A stretch of DNA of 64,000 nt from RYN-230 sp963834705. GTDB taxonomy: Bacteria > Actinomycetota > Actinomycetes > Streptosporangiales > Streptosporangiaceae. The notes below the pieces were generated by a model. It saw nothing but the letters and a program-made list of their open reading frames with translations. It was not told the DNA's origin and ran no database searches. Both the position numbers and the translations under genes were made by a program. Positions 23,527 through 30,641 of the stretch are shown here, piece by piece. The stretch lies in the NCBI GenBank assembly GCA_963834705.1, contig CAWICV010000015.1:186001-250000 (forward strand), read 5' to 3'. The stretch's first letter is position 1; every line of letters begins with the position of its first letter.

Positions 23527-24162
23527 ATGCCGCCGCGGCCCGGAGATGTCCCGGCATTCCAGCCAGAACCTGGCGCCGTTGGTGAACCGGGTGCCCAGCC
23601 GGGCCGTTACCCAGGTGTGGCACAGCACCGGGGCATCCAGGGGCGCCAGCCCAGGGGAGGGGCTTGTGACGAAGACCTTGTCCGCGCGCTCTACGCGGAG
23701 CACGCGGCGCCGCTGCTGCGCTATGCGCTTCGGCTGACCAGCGGCGACCGGCAACGAGCGGAAGATATTGTGCAAGAGACGCTGCTCCGTGCCTGGCTGC
23801 ACCCTGAGGCTATCGCCGAGCGGCCAGCCCGTCCCTGGCTGTTCGCGGTGGCGAGGAATCTCGCGGTAGATTCGCACCGGGCGCGTAACGCCCGGCCGCG
23901 GGAGGTTGGCGAAGCAGCGCTCGAACTGGTACCCGTTGCCGACGAGGCGGATCGCGTGCTCGAATCGTGGGCGGTGGCCGACGCCCTGCGTGACCTTCGG
24001 CCCGAGCACCAGCAGGTGCTCGTGCAGACGTACTATCTCGGCCGCTCGGTCGCCGAAGCCGCTACCGAACTCGGTATCCCCGGCGGCACCGTGAAGTCAC
24101 GCACCTTCTACGCGCTCAAAGCCCTCAAACTGGCCCTCGAGGAACGGGGGCTCGCGCCATGA
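23527..24162 (+). CDS. ECF sigma factor (SigL/ECF19-like)
   Basis: 211 aa as drawn from ATG 23527; GTG 23617 is an in-frame alternative because the first about 50 residues are Pro/Gly-rich and unlike the family. Region 2: 'LYAEHAAPLLRYALRLTSG', 'AEDIVQETLLRAW'. Region 4: 'LRPEHQQVLVQTYYLGRSV' and 'GIPGGTVKSRTFYALKAL'. The stop overlaps the anti-sigma ATG by 4 bp, the usual arrangement for the mycobacterial SigL-RslA group, which responds to redox or envelope stress. Promoter autoregulation is expected but not visible. Confidence 0.88.
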   Translation: MPPRPGDVPAFQPEPGAVGEPGAQPGRYPGVAQHRGIQGRQPRGGACDEDLVRALYAEHAAPLLRYALRLTSGDRQRAEDIVQETLLRAWLHPEAIAERPARPWLFAVARNLAVDSHRARNARPREVGEAALELVPVADEADRVLESWAVADALRDLRPEHQQVLVQTYYLGRSVAEAATELGIPGGTVKSRTFYALKALKLALEERGLAP

Positions 24163-24851
24163 CGGGCTCTGTGGACTGCCGCGACGTCCGGCACGCACTC
24201 GGCGTCTATGTGCTGGGGGCCATCGATCCGGCTGAGCGCGCCACGGTGGACGCTCACCTGAGCGTCTGCCCGGAGTGCCGCGAGGAACTGGCCGGCCTGG
24301 CCGGGCTGCCCGCCCTGCTGCGCCGGGTCCCGGTCGGCGAGGCACAGCAACTAGCCGACGAGCCGGACGACGAACTGGCCGGCCGCGAGATGCCGTCGGA
24401 CCGGGTGCTGGACTCGCTGCTGGCCCGCACCTCGCGGGCCCGGCAGGCGCGCCGGTGGCGCGGGCTGGCCGCCGCGGCAGCGGTGGTCCTGGTGGCCGGT
24501 GGCGCCGGGGCCGCCACCTGGAGCGCGCTGAACCCGGCCGCCGCTCCGGCGCACTTCGAGTCGGTGTCGGCCAGCAACTCGCTGACGCACGTCTCGGCCA
24601 CCGTGCAGTACGCGCCGCGGTCCTGGGGGACCGCACTGGACACCCGGGTGCACGGGCTGCCGGAGGACGTCCGGTGCAGCCTGGTGGTCACCGACGCGGC
24701 GGGCCAGAAGGTGGTGGCAGGCAGCTGGAAGACCAGCTACGACGAGGGCACCACCTGGTACCCGGGCGGGTCCTCGGTGATGCTGGACAGCGTGCGCACC
24801 TTCCAGATCACCTCCGGCGGCCGGGTCCTCCTCACCATCCCGGTGCACTAG
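24159..24851 (+). CDS. ZAS-type anti-sigma factor
   Basis: 230 aa. N-terminal zinc-binding anti-sigma motif H33-x3-C37-x2-C40 ('AHLSVCPEC'), one transmembrane helix (about 105-123, 'AAAAVVLVAGGAGAATW'), and a C-terminal extracytoplasmic domain of about 105 residues ending 'GRVLLTIPVH'. It is expected to hold the sigma factor at the membrane until thiol oxidation or proteolysis releases it, as RslA does. Translationally coupled to the sigma gene. Confidence 0.88.
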   Translation: MTGSVDCRDVRHALGVYVLGAIDPAERATVDAHLSVCPECREELAGLAGLPALLRRVPVGEAQQLADEPDDELAGREMPSDRVLDSLLARTSRARQARRWRGLAAAAAVVLVAGGAGAATWSALNPAAAPAHFESVSASNSLTHVSATVQYAPRSWGTALDTRVHGLPEDVRCSLVVTDAAGQKVVAGSWKTSYDEGTTWYPGGSSVMLDSVRTFQITSGGRVLLTIPVH

Positions 24852-24920
24852 GCATCCTGGCGTACTCCAGCCCGGAGCACGGGCGGGAATGGGATCGGCC
24901 GCGGGCACGCTGTACTCGGC

Positions 24921-25328
24921 GTGCTAGCCGGAATCCTGGTCTGCGTGCTGGTGCTCGCGGCCGCCGCGGCCTTCGGGCTGTCCCGCCGTCGCCGGAATGG
25001 GAAGCTGACTGAGCCGCGCCCGGCCCAGCTAACCGCGGGCCAGCTGGGGCAGCCGCTCGGTGCGCGGGCCACCCTGCTGCAGTTCTCCAGCGAGTTCTGC
25101 GCGCCCTGCCGGGCCACCCGGCAGATCCTCGGTGAAGTGGCCAGCGGCCTGGTCGGCGTGAGCCACGTGGAGGTGGACGCCGCGCAGCGGCTTGACCTGG
25201 TCCGGATGCTGGACGTGCGCCGCACGCCCACCGTGTTCGTGCTCGGCCCGGACGGGCGGGTCACCCGGCGGGGCAGCGGCCTGATGCGCAAGGACGAGGT
25301 GCTGGCGGCGCTCGGGGACGCCGGGTGA
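24921..25328 (+). CDS. Membrane-anchored thioredoxin-fold protein (ThiX-like)
   Basis: 135 aa. Short hydrophobic N-terminus (2-20) followed by 'SRRRRNGK', so a signal anchor with the domain most likely on the cytosolic side by the positive-inside rule unless it is exported. Thioredoxin motif C60-A-P-C63 ('FSSEFCAPCRATRQIL') and cis-Pro in 'RRTPTVFVLGP'. By order it matches Rv0816c (thiX) in the sulfur cluster. Starts at GTG 24921; 66 bp before the cysteine leader peptide. Confidence 0.85.
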   Translation: MLAGILVCVLVLAAAAAFGLSRRRRNGKLTEPRPAQLTAGQLGQPLGARATLLQFSSEFCAPCRATRQILGEVASGLVGVSHVEVDAAQRLDLVRMLDVRRTPTVFVLGPDGRVTRRGSGLMRKDEVLAALGDAG

Positions 25329-25393
25329 AGACTAATACCCTACCAGCTTGGTGGGAAGTGACACGGTGGCCACCTAGGCATACCATCGGGGGC

Positions 25394-25522
25394 GTGCTTT
25401 CCCAGGCCGTCCCGGATGAGCGCGCGGATGGCGGCTGGCCGCGGCCGCTGCTCACCCGGCGGCGGGTCGTGGACTACTGTCACGTCGCCGCTGCGTTGTG
25501 TCCGGGCACGCCGTGCCCGTAG
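25394..25522 (+). CDS. Cysteine-containing leader peptide
   Basis: 42 codons from GTG 25394 to TAG 25522. The second half reads 'LLTRRRVVDYCHVAAALCPG' and ends 'TPCP', matching the actinobacterial sulfur-metabolism leader pattern (L-T-R-R-R-x-V-D-x-x-x-V-x-A-x-L-C) found upstream of cysteine and sulfur genes. Three cysteine codons in its last 20 codons could make ribosome progress depend on charged tRNA-Cys. It precedes the DUF4395-rhodanese-DUF1416 operon and overlaps a set of mutually exclusive hairpins. Confidence 0.7.
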   Translation: MLSQAVPDERADGGWPRPLLTRRRVVDYCHVAAALCPGTPCP

Positions 25523-25586
25523 CCGCCGGCTGAATCCAGCATGAGCGTGGCTGCCTGCCGTCATCCGGGCACGGGCTAGTACCCGT
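25502..25586 (+). promoter_or_regulatory. Predicted cysteine-responsive attenuator
   Basis: Segment 1 CCGGGCACG (25502-25510) can pair with segment 2 CGTGCCCG (25512-25519) inside the end of the leader peptide. An identical copy of segment 1, CCGGGCACG (25565-25573), can pair with the same segment 2, or its CACGGG part can pair with CCCGT (25582-25586) in a short hairpin just upstream of the DUF4395 ribosome site. This 1:2 / 2:3 / 3:4 logic is that of amino-acid attenuators. Strand choice follows the operon. Confidence 0.6.
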
Positions 25587-25616
25587 CGGTTCCCGTCCAG
25601 GGGAGAGGTGCTACTG

Positions 25617-26072
25617 GTGAACGTCGACCCCCGAGGTCAGCGCTTCAACGCCGCGCTGTCCGCGCTGGTGCTCGTGATCGTGCTGATCACCAGCAGTGGC
25701 TGGCTGCTCGCCGCCCAGGCCGTCGTGTTCGGCATCGGGGCGGTGTTCGGGCTGCGCTACTCGCCCTACGGATATATCTTCCGGTGGCTGGTCCGGCCGA
25801 GGCTGGGGCCGCCGGCCGAGATGGAGGCCGGTGCACCGCCGCGGTTCGCGCAGGGGGTGGGCCTGGTCATCAGCGTCATCGGGGTGATCGGGTACGCGGC
25901 CGGGCTGGTCCCGCTCGGCATGGCCGCCGCGGCGGCGGCACTCGCCGCCGCGTTCCTCAACGCAGCCTTCGGCTTCTGCCTGGGCTGCGAGATGTACGTG
26001 CTGATCAAACGAGTCTGGCCGGGCCGGCAGCGGACGCCCGAGCCGGACTCCGACAAGGAGGTTGCTGCATGA
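25617..26072 (+). CDS. DUF4395 membrane protein
   Basis: 151 aa from GTG 25617, about 9 bp after the GGGGAGAGG ribosome site at 25600-25608 (an in-frame GTG at 25608 overlaps that site). Four hydrophobic helices; 'FGFCLGCEMY' near the C-terminus carries the conserved Cys-x2-Cys-like pair of DUF4395. The family is encoded beside thioredoxins and rhodaneses, so a redox or sulfur role in the membrane is inferred. Stop overlaps the rhodanese ATG by 4 bp. Confidence 0.85.
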   Translation: MNVDPRGQRFNAALSALVLVIVLITSSGWLLAAQAVVFGIGAVFGLRYSPYGYIFRWLVRPRLGPPAEMEAGAPPRFAQGVGLVISVIGVIGYAAGLVPLGMAAAAAALAAAFLNAAFGFCLGCEMYVLIKRVWPGRQRTPEPDSDKEVAA

Positions 26073-26911
26073 GCCGCTCTGACGTCCTGGTGGACGCCGA
26101 CTGGGTGGAGGCCCACAAGAGCGATCCGGGCGTGGTGCTCGTCGAGGTAGACGAGGACACCAGCGCCTACGACACCGGGCACATCCCCGGTGCGATCAAG
26201 ATTGACTGGAAGCAGGACCTGCAGGACCCGGTCCGCCGCGACTTCGTGGACCAGGCCGGTTTCGAAGCGCTGCTGTCCGAGCGCGGGATTTCCAACGACG
26301 ACACGGTCGTCCTGTACGGCGGGAACAACAACTGGTTCGCCGCTTACGCCTACTGGTACTTCCGGCTGTACGGGCACCAGAACGTGAAGCTGCTCGATGG
26401 CGGCCGGAAGAAGTGGGAGCTCGACTCCCGCGAGCTGGTCAAGGACGTTCCCGAGCGGTCCACGACTAACTACGTGGCCAGCGAGCAGGACGCGGCCATC
26501 CGCGCCATGCGCGACGAGGTAGTGGCGGCCATCGGCAAGCGCAACCTGGTCAACGTCCGGTCGCCCGATGAGTTCGCCGGCCGCCTGCTCGCTCCCGCCC
26601 ACCTGCCGCAGGAGCAGGCCCAGCGGGCCGGGCACATCCCGACCGCGAAAAACGTGCCGTGGTCCAAGGCCGCCAACGACGACGGCACGTTCAAGTCCGA
26701 CGACGACCTGCAGACGCTCTACCGCGACGAGGCCGGGCTGGACTTCGGCAAGGACACCATCGCCTACTGCCGGATCGGCGAGCGGTCCGCGCACACCTGG
26801 TTCGTCCTGCACGAACTGCTCGGGCAGCCGAACGTGAAGAACTACGACGGCTCCTGGACCGAATACGGCTCGCTGGTCGGCGTGCCGATCGAGCTGGGTG
26901 ATGGCCAGTGA
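26069..26911 (+). CDS. Thiosulfate sulfurtransferase (two-domain rhodanese)
   Basis: 280 aa. Two rhodanese domains; the second has catalytic C234 in 'IAYCRIGERSAHTWF', the active-site loop of CysA2/SseA-type mycobacterial enzymes. Motifs 'DTGHIPGAIKIDW' (35-47) and 'RAGHIPTAKNVPW' (186-198) are the paired CH2A boxes. Transfers sulfane sulfur from thiosulfate to a thiophilic acceptor; the mycobacterial counterpart is Rv0815c. Middle gene of the operon (4-bp overlaps on both sides). ATG 26069 is used; the upstream in-frame extension lies inside DUF4395. Confidence 0.93.
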   Translation: MSRSDVLVDADWVEAHKSDPGVVLVEVDEDTSAYDTGHIPGAIKIDWKQDLQDPVRRDFVDQAGFEALLSERGISNDDTVVLYGGNNNWFAAYAYWYFRLYGHQNVKLLDGGRKKWELDSRELVKDVPERSTTNYVASEQDAAIRAMRDEVVAAIGKRNLVNVRSPDEFAGRLLAPAHLPQEQAQRAGHIPTAKNVPWSKAANDDGTFKSDDDLQTLYRDEAGLDFGKDTIAYCRIGERSAHTWFVLHELLGQPNVKNYDGSWTEYGSLVGVPIELGDGQ

Positions 26912-27225
26912 CCGGCGTACCGGGCAACGACGGCTGCGGCGCCCCGGCGGGCGGTGCCGCGCTGCCCGCCGACGCGGGCAACCAGGCGATCGTGCAGGGC
27001 CACGTGACCACGGGCGGCGCCGCCGTGCAGACCGGGTACGCCCGGCTGCTCAATGACGGCGGTGAGTTCGTCGCCGAGGTGCCGCTGGGCGCGGACGGCG
27101 GGTTCCGCTTCTTCGCCGCGCCGGGCACCTGGACGGTGCGGGTGCTGGCCCCGGGCGGGGTGAACACCGACCAGACGGTGACCGCCGACCGCGGCCACAT
27201 CACCGCTGTCGAGGTCAGCGTCTGA
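26908..27225 (+). CDS. DUF1416 protein (SseC-like)
   Basis: 105 aa starting at GTG 26908, overlapping the rhodanese stop by 4 bp. Carboxypeptidase-regulatory-like beta sandwich: 'VQGHVTTGGAAVQTGYARLLND', 'FVAEVPLGADGGFRFFAAPGTWTVRVL'. The N-terminal 'GNDGCGAP' cysteine is conserved in this family to my knowledge. Always next to the rhodanese in actinobacteria (SseC in mycobacteria); function unproven, sulfur trafficking suspected. Confidence 0.88.
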   Translation: MTGVPGNDGCGAPAGGAALPADAGNQAIVQGHVTTGGAAVQTGYARLLNDGGEFVAEVPLGADGGFRFFAAPGTWTVRVLAPGGVNTDQTVTADRGHITAVEVSV

Positions 27226-27276
27226 CACCGTCGATCGCGGGGGTTCCAGGGGTCGTCCCCAGGGCTAATACCGCTA

Positions 27277-27307
27277 ACGGGGCGGGTGGTATATGCCATC
27301 CGCCCCG
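27277..27307 (+). terminator. Terminator after the sulfur operon
   Basis: Long imperfect stem: ACGGGGCGG-G-TGG (27277-27289) pairs with CCA-T-CCGCCCCGT (27294-27307) around a short loop (tata). It separates the sulfur operon from the pst promoter region. Confidence 0.7.
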
Positions 27308-27322
27308 TCGAATTGTGACCAT

Positions 27323-27378
27323 GTTCATCTGCGCGTCACAGTTCTCTTCCCGTTCCGTTCACCTACGCGTCACCTTCG
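27323..27378 (+). promoter_or_regulatory. PHO-box-like direct repeats upstream of pstB
   Basis: Two pairs of 11-bp direct repeats: GTTCATCTGCG/CGTCACAGTTC (27323-27344) and GTTCACCTACG/CGTCACCTTCG (27357-27378). The first unit of each pair matches the actinobacterial PHO-box unit (GTTCACC-type, PhoP target). The second box ends 77 bp before the pstB start. Fits PhoR-PhoP activation on phosphate starvation. Confidence 0.65.
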
Positions 27379-27454
27379 CGCCCTATCAATAGTGGGGCCG
27401 GGCAGGCGGGGGCTGTCCGGCTATCGCAATCACGCGACTAGGGCGGGACTCATC

Positions 27455-28327
27455 GTGTCAATTGAGGCTGGTCAATCCGGGCTTACGCCGCAGCCGGCTA
27501 GTTCGGAACCGCAGACAGTGACCGCCACCCAGCCTGGCGAGGTCACGGGACAGAGCACGCCATCAGCCAACGGGGCGGCGGTGGTCAGCTGCGTCGATCT
27601 GACGCTGAGCTTCGGTCAGCGGGCGGTGCTGTCCGATCTGCAGATACCTTTCGGCGGCGGGCGGGTGACCGCCATCCTGGGGCCGACCGGCTCGGGGAAG
27701 AGCACCTTGCTGCGCACCATCAACCGGCTGAACGACAAAGTCACCGGCTATGGGCACAAGGGGGATGTGCTCCTCGACGGCAACAGCATCTGGGCCCCGC
27801 ATGTCGAACTGATGGCGCTGCGCCGCAAGGTCGGCATGCTGTTCCAGCGGCCCAACCCGTTCCCCATGTCGATCATGGACAACGTGGTGGCCGGGGTGAA
27901 GGCACACAAGATGGCCAAGGGGAATCAGCTCAAGGAGATCGCCGAGCGGCGATTGCGCGACGTGGGCCTGTGGGACGCGGTCTCCACCCGGCTCAAGGAC
28001 TCCCCGTTCCGGCTGTCCGGTGGCCAGCAGCAGCTGCTCTGCCTGGCCCGCACGCTGGCCGTGGGCCCGGACGTGCTGCTGCTCGACGAGCCCACGTCGT
28101 CGCTGGACCCGGTGGCCACCGAGTCGATCGAGGCGCTGGTCCGCACCCTGGTGCCGACGCTGACCGTGATCATCGTCACGCACAACCTGGCCCAGGCCCG
28201 ACGGGTGTCGGACAGCACGGTCTTCCTCAACAAGGGACGGCTGGTGGAGCACGGTGACACCACGCAGATCTTCGAGAACCCGGTCCAGGAAGAGACGGCT
28301 CGCTACGTCACAGGCCGCTTCGGCTAG
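27455..28327 (+). CDS. pstB: Phosphate ABC transporter ATP-binding protein
   Basis: 290 aa from GTG 27455; the frame continues upstream over the PHO-box region but is not coding there. Walker A 'GPTGSGKST' (76-84), signature 'LSGGQQQ' (187-193), Walker B 'LLLDEP' (208-213), H-loop 'VTHN'. 'MLFQRPNPFPMSIMDNV' is PstB-specific. There is a roughly 40-residue Ser/Thr/Gln-rich extension before the ABC domain. Energises phosphate import by PstC/PstA. Gene order B-S-C-A is unusual; a strong hairpin separates pstB from pstS. Confidence 0.93.
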   Translation: MSIEAGQSGLTPQPASSEPQTVTATQPGEVTGQSTPSANGAAVVSCVDLTLSFGQRAVLSDLQIPFGGGRVTAILGPTGSGKSTLLRTINRLNDKVTGYGHKGDVLLDGNSIWAPHVELMALRRKVGMLFQRPNPFPMSIMDNVVAGVKAHKMAKGNQLKEIAERRLRDVGLWDAVSTRLKDSPFRLSGGQQQLLCLARTLAVGPDVLLLDEPTSSLDPVATESIEALVRTLVPTLTVIIVTHNLAQARRVSDSTVFLNKGRLVEHGDTTQIFENPVQEETARYVTGRFG

Positions 28328-28339
28328 CCAGGGACCCAC

Positions 28340-28371
28340 CCGTGCGGGAGGAGGGCATTCCTCCCGCACGG
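28340..28371 (+). terminator. Strong hairpin between pstB and pstS
   Basis: Perfect 13-bp stem: CCGTGCGGGAGGA (28340-28352) and TCCTCCCGCACGG (28359-28371), 6-base loop, no T run. Likely an attenuating or processing hairpin that lets pstS be expressed at a different level than pstB. Confidence 0.75.
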
Positions 28372-28401
28372 GGGCAAGGGCCGCGCGGTGCGCGGACCTC
28401 A

Positions 28402-28421
28402 TCGCACGCGTCCGCGTGCGA
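28402..28421 (+). promoter_or_regulatory. Near-palindromic hairpin in the pstS leader
   Basis: TCGCACGCG-TC-CGCGTGCGA: 9-bp perfect arms with only two unpaired bases, 52 bp upstream of pstS. As DNA it is a nearly perfect dyad; as RNA it needs a slightly opened top. A smaller ACACGC/GCGTGT stem follows at 28434-28449. Could be an operator or mRNA 5'-stabiliser for the abundant PstS. Confidence 0.45.
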
Positions 28422-28472
28422 GTCGTGTAACACACACGCAACAGCGTGTAGAAACCAAAGGAGTATTCCTCG

Positions 28473-29579
28473 GTGGCCAACAAAATCCGCTTGGTGTGCA
28501 CGGCGGCCGCTATGGTGCCGCTCGCCTTGCTGGCTGCCTGCGGCAGTTCAGGTGGGTCAAATGCGTCTTCATCATCATCATCGTCTTCGACGGCGGCCAA
28601 GTCGTCAGCCAATGGCTCCACCGTGTCCGAGACCGGCAGCACGCTGCTGCTCCCGCTGGTCAGCTCGTGGCAGGTCGCGTACGGCCAGCTGAATCCGAAG
28701 GTGCTCATCACTACCTCGGGAACCGGTTCAGGCACCGGCATCGCCGACGCGGCGGCCGGCACGGTGGACATCGGCGGATCCGACGCCTACCTGTCCCCGG
28801 CCGACATCAGCCAGTACCCCGGGCTGGAGAACATCCCGCTCGCGGTGGCCGCGATCATGATCAACTACAACCTGCCCGGCATCAAGACCCCGATCAAGTT
28901 CAACGGGACGGTGCTGGCCGGGATCTACAGCGGGAAGATCACCACCTGGAACGCCGCACAGATCAAGGCGCTCAACCCCGGTGTCTCGCTGCCCAGCACG
29001 AAGATCGTGCCGCTGCACCGGGCGGACAGCTCCGGCAGCACGTTCCTGACCACGTCGTACCTGAACGCCCAGGACCCGAGTGGCTGGTCTGCGTCGAACG
29101 TCGGCACCACGGTCAGCTGGCCGAGCGTGCCCGGCGCCCAGGCGGAGACCGGCAGCGGTGGCATGGTCAAGGGCTGCGCCGCGATCAAGGGCTGCATCGC
29201 CTACATCGGCGTCAGCTACCTGACCGAGACCGCTAAGGACGGGCTCGGCGAAGCGTCGCTGGCCAACAAGGCCGGGCAGTACAGCCAGCCCACCGGCAAG
29301 ACGATCAGCGCCGCGCTGGCCACCTTCTCCAGCAAGACGCCCGCGTCCGGGGCTCAGTCCCTGATCAACGGCACGGCCGGCTATCCGGTCATCAACTACG
29401 AGTACGCGATCGTGAAGGCGTCCCAGCCGTCCTCGGCGCAGGCCGATGCGGTCAAGAAGTTCCTGATGTGGGGCATCACTTCGGGGGCTAACACCAAGTA
29501 CCTCACCCCGGTGAACTTCGAGCCGCTGCCGTCCAACGTGGCGACGATCAGCAAGAACCTCATCAACAAGATCCACTGA
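28473..29579 (+). CDS. pstS: Phosphate-binding lipoprotein
   Basis: 368 aa. Lipoprotein signal with lipobox L-A-A-C23 ('LALLAACGSSGG'), then a Ser-rich linker, and the PstS fold: 'SETGSTLLLPLV', 'TSGTGSGTGIADAAAGTVDIGGSDAYLS' (phosphate-binding Thr/Ser/Asp), 'HRADSSGSTFLT' loop. Binds phosphate outside the membrane for PstCAB. GTG 28473 follows GGAG at 28460-28463. First gene of pstS-pstC-pstA, 3 bp before pstC. Confidence 0.95.
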   Translation: MANKIRLVCTAAAMVPLALLAACGSSGGSNASSSSSSSSTAAKSSANGSTVSETGSTLLLPLVSSWQVAYGQLNPKVLITTSGTGSGTGIADAAAGTVDIGGSDAYLSPADISQYPGLENIPLAVAAIMINYNLPGIKTPIKFNGTVLAGIYSGKITTWNAAQIKALNPGVSLPSTKIVPLHRADSSGSTFLTTSYLNAQDPSGWSASNVGTTVSWPSVPGAQAETGSGGMVKGCAAIKGCIAYIGVSYLTETAKDGLGEASLANKAGQYSQPTGKTISAALATFSSKTPASGAQSLINGTAGYPVINYEYAIVKASQPSSAQADAVKKFLMWGITSGANTKYLTPVNFEPLPSNVATISKNLINKIH

Positions 29580-29582
29580 GTC

Positions 29583-30638
29583 ATGGCCGCGTCTGCACCA
29601 CTGGCGCGGGGCGGGGAGACGGCGTCACCGTCTCCCCGCCAGCCGGGCTCCGCGCTCACACGGTGGTTTCGTACCGGTGCCGTTGTCCGCTGGGTTGGCC
29701 TGGGCGGTGCGCTCATCCCGACCCTGATGCTTGGCTTCATCCTGGTCGTGCTGATCGTGAAGGCCTGGCCCGCGATTCTGATCAATGGCTGGAGTTTCTT
29801 CACCAAGAGCGTGTGGCACACCGGCGCGCAGTACGGCACCTCGGTGCACTCACACGGCATTACCTACCTGTCCGGCCAGGAGTACGGCGCGCTGCCGCAA
29901 ATCGTCGGCACGCTGGAGACCTCAGCCATCGCGCTGATCATCGCGGTGCCGGTCTCGGTCGGCGCCGCGCTGGTCGTGGTGGAACGGCTGCCGAAGCGGC
30001 TGGCCGCCACCGTCGGCGTGTTCCTCGAATTGCTGGCCGGTATCCCGAGCGTGGTCATCGGCCTATGGGGCGTGCTGACGTTCGGGCCGTTCATCTCCCG
30101 CTACATCGCTCCGGCGCTGACCCACATCCCGATCCCGTTCTTCCAGGGCGACGTCGGTCATGGTGAAGGGCTGCTGGTCTCCGGGCTGGTCCTCGCGATC
30201 ATGGTGATCCCGATCATCGCGGCCACCGCCCGTGACCTCATCCGCCAGGTGCCGATCCTGCCCCGGGAAGGCGCGGTCGCGCTGGGCATGTCCGACGCCG
30301 AGGCGGCCCGCCGGGTCACCCTGCCCTGGGTGGGCTCCGGCCTGGTCGGCGCGGTCGTGCTCGGGCTGGGCCGGGCGCTGGGCGAGACCATCGCGGTGGC
30401 CATGGTGTGCGGCGTCGCACTGGGCCAGGTGGCGACCAACCTGTACGCCGCGATGATCACCATCGCGGCCAACATCGTGCAGAACCTGGACACCGTGATC
30501 ACCGACCAGCTCGGCGTGCGCACGTACGCGGAACTCGCCTTGGTGCTGCTGGTCATCACGCTGCTGACCAACGTGGCCGCGCGGCTGATGGTGCGCCGGG
30601 TGTCCGGGACTGCGCTGCCGGTCGGAAGGGGGCTCTGA
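29583..30638 (+). CDS. pstC: Phosphate ABC transporter permease
   Basis: 351 aa, six transmembrane helices ('LIPTLMLGFILVVLIVKAW' first). The EAA-loop region 'REGAVALGMSDAEAARRVTLPW' that contacts PstB is present, as are 'GTLETSAIALIIAVPVSVGAALVV' and 'LAGIPSVVIGLWGV'. Long cytosolic N-terminus (about 45 residues). 3 bp after pstS, 3 bp before pstA, so one transcript. Confidence 0.94.
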   Translation: MAASAPLARGGETASPSPRQPGSALTRWFRTGAVVRWVGLGGALIPTLMLGFILVVLIVKAWPAILINGWSFFTKSVWHTGAQYGTSVHSHGITYLSGQEYGALPQIVGTLETSAIALIIAVPVSVGAALVVVERLPKRLAATVGVFLELLAGIPSVVIGLWGVLTFGPFISRYIAPALTHIPIPFFQGDVGHGEGLLVSGLVLAIMVIPIIAATARDLIRQVPILPREGAVALGMSDAEAARRVTLPWVGSGLVGAVVLGLGRALGETIAVAMVCGVALGQVATNLYAAMITIAANIVQNLDTVITDQLGVRTYAELALVLLVITLLTNVAARLMVRRVSGTALPVGRGL

Positions 30639-30641
30639 CTC

